Assembly: GCF_900109145.1 (NCBI RefSeq)
Contig: NZ_FNYY01000015.1
Span: forward strand, 1-64,000
DNA: 64,000 nucleotides
Direction: 5' to 3'
From: Marinovum algicola
GTDB taxonomy: Bacteria; Pseudomonadota; Alphaproteobacteria; Rhodobacterales; Rhodobacteraceae
This document shows positions 40,150-48,620 of this stretch, one piece after another. Both the position numbers and the translations under genes were made by a program. Numbering within the stretch: the stretch's first letter is position 1; each line of letters starts with the position of its first letter. The notes beneath the pieces were generated by a model, which saw only the letters and a program-made list of their open reading frames with translations, did not search any database and had not been told where the DNA came from.

Positions 40150-41499
40150 ATGAAACATACAGCAACAGTCGCGAGCCTGCTCGCGCTCTTTGCGGCGGGG
40201 GCCGCTCAGGCCCAGGACGCCGAGGCGGCGCAGTTCCGCGACGGATTTCTCGCCGGCGAGATCGACTGGTCTGCGGTCGAGGCACGGGCGGCCGAGGAAG
40301 GCACCGTCAATCTCTATTACTGGGGCGGCTCGGATCTGCTGAACGTCTGGATGGACAGGGTCGTCACACCGGCCCTGGCCGCGCGCGACGTCACGCTCAA
40401 CCCGGTGCGCATCACCGGCACCAAGGATGCCGTCGATCTGGTGCTGGCCGAGAAGAACTCGGGCAAGGGCGTGGGCCAGGGCAGCGTCGACATGATCTGG
40501 CTCAATGGCGAGAATTTTGCCACGCTGAAGCGGCAGGACGCGCTTTTCGGCAGTTTCGCGCGGCTGTTGCCGAATGCGGAAAACCTCGAATGGAACCCCG
40601 ACGACCCGCGCGCGCTGCTCAACCTGCGCGACTTCGGGGTCGAGACCGGCGGCGCCGAAGTGCCCTGGTCGGGCGAACAATATGTCTGCGCCTACAACGC
40701 GGATCGGGTGGCGGCCGAGGATGTGCCGTCGACCTTTGCCGAGCTGCGCGGCTATCTCGAGGCGAACACCGGCAAATTCACCTATATCAAGCCGCCGCAT
40801 TACATCGGCAACACCTTCGTGCAGGAGGCGATCTATGCGCATAACCCCGATGGCAACGGCGCCGAGCCGTTCCAGCGCTCGGTCGACGAGATCCCGGCCG
40901 AAGAACTGGCGCGGCTGATCGCGCCGGGGCTGGACTATCTGCGCGACCTCGAGCCGCTGCTGCTCGACGCCGCCGGCGGCACGCCGCGTTACCCGGAAGA
41001 CAATGCCGCACTCGACGGCCTGTTCCTTAACGGAGAAGTCGATTTCAATTGCAAGTTCGGTCTTTATGCCGTGGCCACGGGCCTCGCCACCGGCTCTTAT
41101 CCCGAAGCCGCGACGCAGTTCGTCTTTCCCGAAGGCAACATGATCAAGAACAAGAACTATCTGGCGATCCCGGCCAATGCGCCGAACCCGGGTGCCGCGC
41201 TTGTTCTGGCCGATTGGATGACCTCGGTCGAGGCGCAGGCCTCCAAACTGCAACAGACCGGCATGCCGGCCGGCATCGACGGCTGGACACTGGAGGAGGC
41301 CGAGGCGCAATCCATCGTCGAGGCCAGCCCGGGGCTGGTCGGGGTGACCCAGGCCGAACTGGACGCCAATGCCGCGCCCGACACCAATGCGACGCTGGTC
41401 GACGTGATCGAGGCCACCTGGCTCGAATACATCGAGCGTGACAGCACCGACCCGATCGAGGCGATCGTCGCGCGCGCCTACGACAACCTGTCGAAGTAA
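40150..41499 (+). CDS. ABC transporter extracellular binding protein (YnjB-like)
   Basis: A 449-residue binding protein with a Sec signal (ATVASLLALFAAGAAQAQDA). It belongs to the large group including YnjB and spermidine/iron-type binding proteins: GTVNLYYWGGSDLLNVWMDR, KGVGQGSVDMIWLNGENFAT, GGAEVPWSGEQYVCAYNADR. The ligand is unknown; a nucleoside-like or N-glycosidic compound is suggested by the hydrolase at the end of the operon. GGGAGGAAG precedes the ATG. Confidence 0.82.
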   Translation: MKHTATVASLLALFAAGAAQAQDAEAAQFRDGFLAGEIDWSAVEARAAEEGTVNLYYWGGSDLLNVWMDRVVTPALAARDVTLNPVRITGTKDAVDLVLAEKNSGKGVGQGSVDMIWLNGENFATLKRQDALFGSFARLLPNAENLEWNPDDPRALLNLRDFGVETGGAEVPWSGEQYVCAYNADRVAAEDVPSTFAELRGYLEANTGKFTYIKPPHYIGNTFVQEAIYAHNPDGNGAEPFQRSVDEIPAEELARLIAPGLDYLRDLEPLLLDAAGGTPRYPEDNAALDGLFLNGEVDFNCKFGLYAVATGLATGSYPEAATQFVFPEGNMIKNKNYLAIPANAPNPGAALVLADWMTSVEAQASKLQQTGMPAGIDGWTLEEAEAQSIVEASPGLVGVTQAELDANAAPDTNATLVDVIEATWLEYIERDSTDPIEAIVARAYDNLSK

Positions 41500-41507
41500 C
41501 CGGCAGG

Positions 41508-41538
41508 GCGGCCGCCCACCGCTCCCCAGGGTGGCCGC
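41508..41538 (+). promoter_or_regulatory. Intercistronic hairpin after the ABC binding protein
   Basis: GCGGCC (41508-41513) can pair with GGCCGC (41533-41538), with a possible inner CCACC/GGTGG pairing. The sequence ACCTTTTT follows (to about 41546), so partial rho-independent termination between the binding protein and the permeases is plausible. Confidence 0.5.
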
Positions 41539-41568
41539 ACCTTTTTCCTATCCCAATCGGAGGCACGG

Positions 41569-42504
41569 ATGTCCGTATCATCGTCGATTGCGTCCAGATC
41601 CGGCGCCCAAGAACGGATGACGGCGCGCGAACGCCGCACCCGGTTCTGGCAGATGGTCCAACTCGTGCCGATCATGGCCATCCTGGTGCTGCTGTTCGGC
41701 GGCGCGCTGGTTCTGGCGATCCTGCAATCGCTGGGTTTCGCGCCCTGGTTCGGGGTCAACACCTTCCCGGATTTCAGCTATTTCGGTGCGCTCTGGGGCT
41801 CGTCCACCTTCTGGGTCTCGCTCGGGCTGACGCTTTATTATGCCACCGTCTCCACCGTGATCGCGCTGATCCTCGGCATCCTTTTGGCGCTGGCGCTGGT
41901 CAAGACCTTTCCCAGCAAGACCTTCTACAAGTATCTCTACAAGCTGCCGCTGATGATCCCCTACACGGTGGGCATCGCGCTGGCCGTGCTGATGCTGTCG
42001 AACGGCGGGATGCTGTCGCGACTGGCGGCGTTTTTCGGCCTGATCGACGACCCGGCGCAGTTCCCGCAAATCCTCAAGACCCATTACGGCTGGGGCATCA
42101 TCGCGGTCTATGTCTGGAAGCAGACGCCTTTCATCACCCTGGCGGTCTATGCCGTGCTGCTCGGCATCGGCCGCGAGACCGAAGAGGCGGCGGCGATCCT
42201 CGGGGCCAACCGCCGCACGATCTTCTTTCGGGTGACCCTGCCGCAGATTCTGCCGGGCGTGGTGTCGTCGACGCTGATCTGCTTTGCCTTCAACGTCGGG
42301 GCCTTCGAGGCGCCCTTCATCCTCGGTGGCGGCTTTCCCGATACGCTGCCGGTGGTGGCCTGGCGCTATTTCAACGACGCGGACTACACGCTGCAACTTC
42401 AGGGCATGGCGACGGTGGTGTCGATCGGGCTGGTCGCCGGGGTGATCCTGTTTGGCTATCTCGCCGCCTACCGCCGCTACGAACGCCGCATGGGACGCAA
42501 CTGA
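41569..42504 (+). CDS. ABC transporter permease 1
   Basis: A 311-residue membrane protein with six predicted spans after a basic N-terminal tail. The EAA loop is EEAAAILGANRRTIFFRVTL near residue 204, followed by PQILPGVVSSTLICFAFNVG. It resembles YnjC/PotB-like permeases. CGGAGG lies 8 bases before the ATG. The next permease starts 1 base after its stop. Confidence 0.88.
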   Translation: MSVSSSIASRSGAQERMTARERRTRFWQMVQLVPIMAILVLLFGGALVLAILQSLGFAPWFGVNTFPDFSYFGALWGSSTFWVSLGLTLYYATVSTVIALILGILLALALVKTFPSKTFYKYLYKLPLMIPYTVGIALAVLMLSNGGMLSRLAAFFGLIDDPAQFPQILKTHYGWGIIAVYVWKQTPFITLAVYAVLLGIGRETEEAAAILGANRRTIFFRVTLPQILPGVVSSTLICFAFNVGAFEAPFILGGGFPDTLPVVAWRYFNDADYTLQLQGMATVVSIGLVAGVILFGYLAAYRRYERRMGRN

Positions 42505-42505
42505 C

Positions 42506-43366
42506 ATGGCCAGGAAATTCAACATCGCATTGTCGAGCCGGCTGTCGCCGTTCCAGAAGTTCTACCTTCTGATCATCGCGGGGTTCATCCTCGGGCCGTT
42601 CATTCCGCTCATCATCCAGAGCTTTGCCTTCCGCTGGGCCTGGCCCGACCTGTTGCCCGGCACCTGGTGGCTGGAACAGCGCGACCGGGCGATGGTGCCG
42701 CTGGCCTGGGATTACGTGCTCTCGCCCTACAGCCGGGTCTGGGAGGCGACGGTCAACACCGTGCTGATCGGCTCGATCGTCACCGTGATCTGCCTGGCGA
42801 TCTGCCTGCCGGCGGCGCGGGTGCTGGCGCGCGAGAAGTTCCGCGGCAAGAGCGCCTTCGAATTCTTTCTGTCGCTGCCGCTGATCGTGCCCGAAGCCGC
42901 CATCGGCATCGCGCTTCTGATGATGTTCATACGGCTCGGGCTGGCGGGGAGTTACGTGGGCATCATCATCGCCCATCTCATTCCGACCATTCCCTACATG
43001 GTGCGGATGCTGACCGCAGTCTATCAGGGGCTGGGCCGCGATTTCGAGGAACAGGCGATGATCCTCGGGGCAAGCCGCTGGCAGGTGCTGCGGCTGGTGA
43101 CCCTGCCGATGCTGCTGCCCGGCGTGGTGGCAGGCGCGCTCTTCACCTTCCTCGTCTCGACCAACATCTTTCTGCTGACCTTCTTTCTCGGTCAGGGCCA
43201 GATCGTGACGCTGCCGACGCTGCTGTTCTCCAAGATCGCCGGCGGCACGCTCGACGCCTCGGCGGCGGGGATCACCCTGATTGTCACCCTGCCGGGCATC
43301 ATCCTGCTGATCATTTCCGAGCGCTTCATCAAGGAAGAGGCCTTCGGCAAGGGCTTTGGAAACTAA
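42506..43366 (+). CDS. ABC transporter permease 2
   Basis: A 286-residue six-span permease, partner of the preceding gene. The EAA loop is EEQAMILGASRWQVLRLVTL near residue 181. FFLSLPLIVPEAAIGIALL and FTFLVSTNIFLLTFFLGQGQ are typical PotC/YnjC-like segments. The start at 42506 directly follows the upstream stop; longer in-frame readings overlap the first permease without a ribosome site. Confidence 0.88.
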   Translation: MARKFNIALSSRLSPFQKFYLLIIAGFILGPFIPLIIQSFAFRWAWPDLLPGTWWLEQRDRAMVPLAWDYVLSPYSRVWEATVNTVLIGSIVTVICLAICLPAARVLAREKFRGKSAFEFFLSLPLIVPEAAIGIALLMMFIRLGLAGSYVGIIIAHLIPTIPYMVRMLTAVYQGLGRDFEEQAMILGASRWQVLRLVTLPMLLPGVVAGALFTFLVSTNIFLLTFFLGQGQIVTLPTLLFSKIAGGTLDASAAGITLIVTLPGIILLIISERFIKEEAFGKGFGN

Positions 43367-43378
43367 GGAGACCATTCC

Positions 43379-44488
43379 ATGACCACCCCGCAATCCATCC
43401 TCGACCGGTTTCCGAAGCTCGACGATGCCTTCGTCGAGGCGCGGCTCGGCCGCCCGAGCGCGAAACCGCGTGTCATCATCGACACCGACACCGCCAACGA
43501 GATCGACGATCAATATGCCGTCGCCTGGGCACTGCTCTCGCCCGAGCGGCTCGAGCTCGAAGGCGTCACCGCGGTGCCCTTCAGCTTTGCCCATCACCGC
43601 GACGAGCTGATCGCCTCGGTCGAGGCGCTCGAAGCGGCGCGGGACTCCGGCGAAAAGGGGCGCTTCATGGGCGGTCTTGGCGGCTGGGCGCAGCGGCTGG
43701 TGGATCAGGGCAAGCGGGCCGAAGATGTCAAATTCGTTGGGCCCGACGAGGGCGCGGAACTGTCCTATGAAGAGATCCTGCGGGTGTTCGACAAATGCGG
43801 CGTGCCCGCGGAGGGCAAGGTGTTTCGCGGCACGCCGGGTTACCTCGAAAGCCTGGAACAGCCGGTCGACACTCCGGCGGCGCGTTTCATCATCGAACGC
43901 GCAAGGGCCGAGGACGAGCGGCCGCTCTACATCCTGGCCATGGGGGCGCTGACCAATATCGCCTCGGCCCTGCTGATGGCGCCCGACATCATCGAAAGGA
44001 TCGTCGTGGTCTGGACCTCGGGCTTTCCGTCTTACGCGCCGTTCTGCAACGTGCCGTCGCTGAATCTGGTGCAGGACCCGCTGGCTTCGCAACTGCTGTT
44101 CGATTGCGGTGTGCCGCATGTCTATCTTCCGGGCTATCACGTCGGCGCGCAGCTCAAGCTGTCGCTGCCGGAAATGGAAAGCTTCGTGAAGGACAAGGGG
44201 GCGATCGGCGCCTATCTGCACCATCTCTATACCCACAACCCGCTGCACGAGATGTTCGCCATCACCGAGCGGGAAACCAAGACCTGGGTGATCTGGGACG
44301 TGATCAACGTCGCCTGGCTGTTCGACGAAAGCTATGTGTCGACCCATATGACCCGGTCGCCCCTGCTCGATGACGGGCTTTACTGGCAACATCCCGAGGG
44401 GCGGCACCTGATGCTCGAGGCCTATGATCTCAACCGCGATGCGATTTTCGAGGACATGTACCGGGCCTTGGCGCGCGCGCCATCCTGA
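43379..44488 (+). CDS. Nucleoside-hydrolase-like enzyme (IUNH superfamily variant)
   Basis: A 369-residue protein. The calcium-binding aspartate motif that in classic nucleoside hydrolases reads DTDPGxDD appears as RVIIDTDTANEIDDQYAVAW. The further ligands and sugar-binding residues are recognisable in LAMGALTNIASALLMAP and in WDVINVAWLF near the end. This DTDxxNExDD subgroup is widespread, but its substrates are mostly unknown. AAGGAG stands 8 bases before the ATG. It ends the ABC operon and should cleave the imported N-glycoside in the cytoplasm to base plus sugar. Confidence 0.8.
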   Translation: MTTPQSILDRFPKLDDAFVEARLGRPSAKPRVIIDTDTANEIDDQYAVAWALLSPERLELEGVTAVPFSFAHHRDELIASVEALEAARDSGEKGRFMGGLGGWAQRLVDQGKRAEDVKFVGPDEGAELSYEEILRVFDKCGVPAEGKVFRGTPGYLESLEQPVDTPAARFIIERARAEDERPLYILAMGALTNIASALLMAPDIIERIVVVWTSGFPSYAPFCNVPSLNLVQDPLASQLLFDCGVPHVYLPGYHVGAQLKLSLPEMESFVKDKGAIGAYLHHLYTHNPLHEMFAITERETKTWVIWDVINVAWLFDESYVSTHMTRSPLLDDGLYWQHPEGRHLMLEAYDLNRDAIFEDMYRALARAPS

Positions 44489-44514
44489 CCGGCGGGTCTC
44501 ACCTGAAAGTCAAA

Positions 44515-44537
44515 GGGGGCGCGTGTTTCGCGCCCCC
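44515..44537. terminator. Bidirectional terminator between convergent operons
   Basis: GGGGGCGCG (44515-44523) pairs perfectly with CGCGCCCCC (44529-44537) around the loop TGTTT. It stands in the 72-base gap between the nucleoside-hydrolase-like gene and the end of the Dpp operon. U-runs are absent on both sides, so efficiency is uncertain. Confidence 0.6.
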
Positions 44538-44560
44538 GAGCTATTTGCGGCCTGACCGGC

Positions 44561-45601
44561 TCAGGCCCGGTCGCCGGGCTCGGACGGGCCGGCCAGATGC
44601 CGCAGATCGGCGGCGGGCTCGAGCTCGCCGGCAAAGTGACAGCGGACCCTGGCGTCGCCCACCTCGCGCACCGGCGGCGGCGTCTGCCGGCAGAGATCGC
44701 GCGCATGGGCGCAGCGCGGATGAAACGGGCAGCCCGAGGGCGGCATGATCGGATTGGGCACCTCGCCTTCGAGCACGATGACATCGCGGTCCTTCTGTTT
44801 CGGATCGGGCACCGGCACCGCCGAAAGCAGGGCCACGGTATAGGGGTGCCGGGGTGTACGGAACACCGCGTCGGTCGGGCCCTCCTCGACCACCTGCCCC
44901 AGATACATCACGATCACCCGGTCCGAGATGTGGCGCACCACCGACAGGTCATGCGCAATGAAGAGGTAGGCCAGCCCAAGCTTGTCTTGCAGATCCTTCA
45001 ACAGGTTCACCACCTGTGCCTGTACCGAGACATCGAGCGCCGAGACCGCCTCGTCACAGACGATCACCTCGGGCTCCAGCGCCAGCGCGCGGGCGATGCC
45101 GATCCTCTGGCGCTGACCGCCGGAGAACTGGTGCGGATAGCGGTCGGCGTCGGACGGGTTTAGCCCGACCAGCGTCAGCAGCTCGGCCACCCGTGCCTCG
45201 CGCCGGGCGGGCGGCACGATGTCGGGAAAGACCTGCCAGGGTTCCGATAGGATGCGGCGCACGGTAAACCGGGGATCGAGCGAGCTGTAGGGATCCTGGA
45301 ACACCACCTGGATATGGCGGCGCAGCTTCTGCATCTCGGCCTTGGGCAGATCGAGAATGTTGCGCCCGTGATAACGCACCTCGCCGCCGGTCGGCTCGTT
45401 GAGACGGAGCACGGTGCGGGCGAGGCTCGACTTGCCGCAGCCGGATTCCCCGACCAGCCCGACCGTTTCGCCGCGGCGCAGGGTAAAGCTGACGTCGCGC
45501 ACCGCGGCCAGCGACCGCAGCTTGCCGCCGAAGAGGCCCGGCTTGCCCAGAACGTAGTCCTTGCGGATGTCACGGACTTCGAAAACGGGGGTGTCAGTCA
45601 T
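44561..45601 (-). CDS. Peptide-class ABC transporter ATPase (DppF type)
   Basis: A 346-residue ATPase: Walker [40 protein letters not shown], signature [18 protein letters not shown], Walker [14 protein letters not shown], switch [20 protein letters not shown]. The C-terminal oligopeptide/dipeptide region has three Cys ([15 protein letters not shown]) that bind an iron-sulfur cluster in relatives. It is the last gene of a five-gene minus-strand operon and overlaps the DppD-type gene by 8 bases. Confidence 0.92.
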   Translation of the reverse strand: MTDTPVFEVRDIRKDYVLGKPGLFGGKLRSLAAVRDVSFTLRRGETVGLVGESGCGKSSLARTVLRLNEPTGGEVRYHGRNILDLPKAEMQKLRRHIQVVFQDPYSSLDPRFTVRRILSEPWQVFPDIVPPARREARVAELLTLVGLNPSDADRYPHQFSGGQRQRIGIARALALEPEVIVCDEAVSALDVSVQAQVVNLLKDLQDKLGLAYLFIAHDLSVVRHISDRVIVMYLGQVVEEGPTDAVFRTPRHPYTVALLSAVPVPDPKQKDRDVIVLEGEVPNPIMPPSGCPFHPRCAHARDLCRQTPPPVREVGDARVRCHFAGELEPAADLRHLAGPSEPGDRA

Positions 45602-46610
45602 GGCGCGTCTCCTCGGCCAGATGGCAGGCGGCGGCCTGGCCCTTGGCCACCATCCGCAGGTTCGGCCGCTCGGTCAGGCAGCGGTCGACCCGCTGCTCGC
45701 AGCGGGGGTGAAAGGCGCAGCCCCTGGGCATGCGCCCGGCGGCAGGCGGCGTGCCGCCGATGGCGTGCAGCGCGCCCGATGCCCCGTCGAGGCGCGGCAT
45801 CGAGCGGATCAGCCCGCGCGTGTAGGGATGGGTCGGGGTTTCGAAGAGCGCGTCGACCGGGCCGCTTTCGACGATCCGCCCGGCATACATCACCATCGCC
45901 CGGTCGACGGTTTCCGCCACCAGTCCGAGATCATGGGTGATCAGCACCAGCGCCATGCCGTCTTCGCGCTGCAACTCGGCCAGCAGGGTCATGATCTGGC
46001 GCTGCACGGTGACGTCGAGCGCCGTCGTCGGCTCGTCCGCGATCAGGATCTGCGGGTTCAGCGCCAGCGCGGTGGCGATCATCACCCGCTGGCACATGCC
46101 GCCGGAAAATTCGTGCGGATAACAGCCGACCCGCGTCTTGGCCGAGGGGATCTTGACCCGGTCCATCAGCTCGATGGCTTTGCGTTCGGCCTCGGCCTGG
46201 CTGCATTTGCGGCGCAGGCGGTAGACCTCGGCGATCTGGGTGCCGACGGTCAGGCTGGGGTTCAGCGCGCTCATCGCATCCTGAAAGATCATTGCGATCT
46301 TCTCGCCTCGGAGCTGCCGGCGGTCGCGTTCCGCCATGGTCAGCACGTCGCGGCCGTCAAACAGCACCTGCCCCGAAACATGACCGGGGGGCGATTTGAT
46401 CAGCCCCATTATCGCCTCGAGCCCGACGCTCTTGCCCGAGCCGCTTTCGCCGATGATGCCCAGCGTCTCGCCGGGAGAGAGCGACCAGCTGACGCCGCCG
46501 ACCGCCTTGACCAGCCCGTGCGGCGTGTCGAAGCTCACCCGCAGGTCGCGGATGTCGAGCAGGGGGGCCGGGACGGCATCCAGGGTTTCATAGGGTTGCA
46601 TGGCTCGCAT
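45594..46610 (-). CDS. Peptide-class ABC transporter ATPase (DppD type)
   Basis: A 338-residue ATPase partner of the preceding gene: Walker [21 protein letters not shown]-loop [20 protein letters not shown], signature [18 protein letters not shown], Walker [16 protein letters not shown], switch [20 protein letters not shown]. The same Cys-rich C-terminal segment is present ([15 protein letters not shown]). GGAG lies 7 bases before the ATG at 46610, which is preferred over an ATG at 46634 inside the permease gene. Confidence 0.9.
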   Translation of the reverse strand: MRAMQPYETLDAVPAPLLDIRDLRVSFDTPHGLVKAVGGVSWSLSPGETLGIIGESGSGKSVGLEAIMGLIKSPPGHVSGQVLFDGRDVLTMAERDRRQLRGEKIAMIFQDAMSALNPSLTVGTQIAEVYRLRRKCSQAEAERKAIELMDRVKIPSAKTRVGCYPHEFSGGMCQRVMIATALALNPQILIADEPTTALDVTVQRQIMTLLAELQREDGMALVLITHDLGLVAETVDRAMVMYAGRIVESGPVDALFETPTHPYTRGLIRSMPRLDGASGALHAIGGTPPAAGRMPRGCAFHPRCEQRVDRCLTERPNLRMVAKGQAAACHLAEETRHD

Positions 46611-46623
46611 CTTGGTCTCCGGC

Positions 46624-47589
46624 TCAGTCTTCATCGTCGATCGGCTGGCTTTTGCGGCGTGGCGGGGTCAGCCAGCGCCAGCGCTGCACAGGGTCGGTGA
46701 TCGCCCGCGCCCAGGCGGCAACGAGGTTCAGCGCCAGCGCAGTGAGAAAGATCGCCGCGCCGGGCATCACCACCAGCCACCAGGCCGAGCTGATGTATTC
46801 CCGCCCGCGGGCGATCATCAGCCCCCAGGAGGATTGCGGCGCCTGCACCCCGAAGCCGAGGAAGGACAGCGAGGCCTCCGACAGAATCAGCACCGCGATT
46901 TCTAGGGTGAAGAGCACGATCAGCGGCGAGACCATGTTGGGCAGGAGATGCGTCAGGATGATCCGCCGGTCGCTGCCGCCGATGGCGCGGGCGGCGGTGA
47001 TATAGGTGTGCTGCTGGTGGTTGAGCGTCAGCGAGCGCGCCATCCGGGCAAAGACCATCCAGTGCAGCAGGGTAAAGATCAGGATCAGATTGCCGAAGCC
47101 CGGCCCGATCACGAACAGGATGAACAGCGCGATCAGCAGCGAGGGCAGGGCCATCATGCCGTCTACCGCGCGCATCAGCACGTCTTCCAGCAGGCCGCGA
47201 TAGAAACCGGCCAGCACCCCAAGCGTGATGCCGACAATGCCGGAACAGAGCGCGCCCAGAAGGCCGATCGACATCGACACCCGCGCGCCATGCATCAGCC
47301 GCGAGAACAGGTCGCGGCCCAGCTCGTCGGTGCCCAGCAGGTGAAAGCCGCCGTCGCGCGCGGTGCCCAGGGGCGGCACGAAACGCGCCCGCAGGTTGGC
47401 CTGGTTCGGCTCGTAGGGCGCCAGCAGATCGGCGCCGAGGGCGGCGATCAGCAACAGCCCGAGAAAGATCGCCGAGACAAAGGCCACCCGGTCGCGCATC
47501 AAGGCGCCGAAATAGGCCCGGCTGGTGATTGCCGCCGCGCGGTCATGCGCCTCGTCTTGCGGCAGGGTCTGTGCGTCGACGGCGGTCAT
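46624..47589 (-). CDS. Peptide-class ABC transporter permease (DppC type)
   Basis: A 321-residue permease. The N-terminal cytoplasmic tail leads to the first span (RVAFVSAIFLGLLLIAALGA). The DppC motif GTDELGRDLFSRLMHGARVS and the EAA-like loop ITAARAIGGSDRRIILTHLL are present. Near the end is GFGVQAPQSSWGLMIARGRE, typical of the family. It overlaps the DppB-type gene by 4 bases. Confidence 0.92.
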   Translation of the reverse strand: MTAVDAQTLPQDEAHDRAAAITSRAYFGALMRDRVAFVSAIFLGLLLIAALGADLLAPYEPNQANLRARFVPPLGTARDGGFHLLGTDELGRDLFSRLMHGARVSMSIGLLGALCSGIVGITLGVLAGFYRGLLEDVLMRAVDGMMALPSLLIALFILFVIGPGFGNLILIFTLLHWMVFARMARSLTLNHQQHTYITAARAIGGSDRRIILTHLLPNMVSPLIVLFTLEIAVLILSEASLSFLGFGVQAPQSSWGLMIARGREYISSAWWLVVMPGAAIFLTALALNLVAAWARAITDPVQRWRWLTPPRRKSQPIDDED

Positions 47590-48557
47590 GCCCGGCCTCC
47601 CCGGTTGTCCATTTCGATACGCGGGTTCAACACCGTATAGGCGAAGTCGACCGCCAGGTTCACGAGGATCACCAGAGCGGCGACCACGCAGATGCCGGCC
47701 TGCACCATCGGCAGATCCCGCCGCCCGAGCGAGTCGATCAGCAAAAGGCCGATGCCCGGCCAGGCAAAGACCGTCTCGACCAGCATCGCCCCGGTCAGGA
47801 GTTGCGACAGCTCGTCACCGGTGATGGTGACGATCGGGATCGAGGCGTTCTTGAGCGCATGCACGAAGACCACGCGCCATTCCGGCACACCCTTGGCGCG
47901 GGCGGCGGCGATATAGGGTTTCGACAGCTCGTCGAGCATGGCGCTGCGCACTACCTGGGAAATCCGCCCCAGCGGCCGCGCCGCCAGGGTCAGCGCCGGC
48001 AGGATCAGATGTTGCCAGGAGCCGTAGCCGCCGGTGGGCAGCAGGCCGAGCTGCACGCTGAACACGATGATCAGGATCAGCCCGAGCCAGAACTGCACCA
48101 CCGAGACCGAGGCCAGCGAGATCACATTGACCAGATTGTCGATCCAGGAGCGCGGATACATCGCCGCGAGACAGCCCAGCACCACCGCCAGCGAAAACGC
48201 CAGCACCAGCGCGGTGCCGGCCAGCAGGAAAGTGGCCGGCAGTCGGCTCAGCACGATCGGCAGCACCGGCGTGCCCTCGGCGCGCAGCGCATCCGACGGC
48301 ATCATCGAAAAACCGTAGCGGAAGCTGACGCCGAAATCGCCCTGCACCAGATCTCCGAGGAAGACCAGGTATTGCTGCCAGATCGGCTGGTTCAGACCGA
48401 GGTTCTCGCGCAGTTGGTCGAGCGCGGTCTCGGAGGCGCTGGTTCCCAACATGATCAGCGCCGGATCACCGATGATCCGGCCGACGACAAAGACAAAGGA
48501 GATCAGGACGAACAGCAGCAGCAGCGACTGCATGAAACGTCTGAGCAGGTAGGGCAT
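47586..48557 (-). CDS. Peptide-class ABC transporter permease (DppB type)
   Basis: A 323-residue permease with six spans. Family marks are the N-terminal YLLRRFMQSLLLLFVLISFV, LGLNQPIWQQYLVFLGDLVQ and GDFGVSFRYG. Also visible are the EAA-like AARAKGVPEWRVVFVHALKN and the closing VETVFAWPGIGLLLIDSLGR. It begins 63 bases after the binding-protein gene, with a hairpin in the gap. Confidence 0.92.
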   Translation of the reverse strand: MPYLLRRFMQSLLLLFVLISFVFVVGRIIGDPALIMLGTSASETALDQLRENLGLNQPIWQQYLVFLGDLVQGDFGVSFRYGFSMMPSDALRAEGTPVLPIVLSRLPATFLLAGTALVLAFSLAVVLGCLAAMYPRSWIDNLVNVISLASVSVVQFWLGLILIIVFSVQLGLLPTGGYGSWQHLILPALTLAARPLGRISQVVRSAMLDELSKPYIAAARAKGVPEWRVVFVHALKNASIPIVTITGDELSQLLTGAMLVETVFAWPGIGLLLIDSLGRRDLPMVQAGICVVAALVILVNLAVDFAYTVLNPRIEMDNRGGRA

Positions 48558-48588
48558 CAGGCTATACCTCGGCTGAAGTCAGGGGGAC

Positions 48589-48610
48589 GCGGAGCGCCGG
48601 AACGCTCCGC
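48589..48610 (-). promoter_or_regulatory. Intercistronic hairpin after the Dpp binding protein
   Basis: GCGGAGCG (48589-48596) pairs perfectly with CGCTCCGC (48603-48610) across a 6-base loop. It lies between the binding-protein stop (48621) and the DppB-type start (48557), and no U-run follows. Confidence 0.6.
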
Positions 48611-48620
48611 GCAGCTCGGT

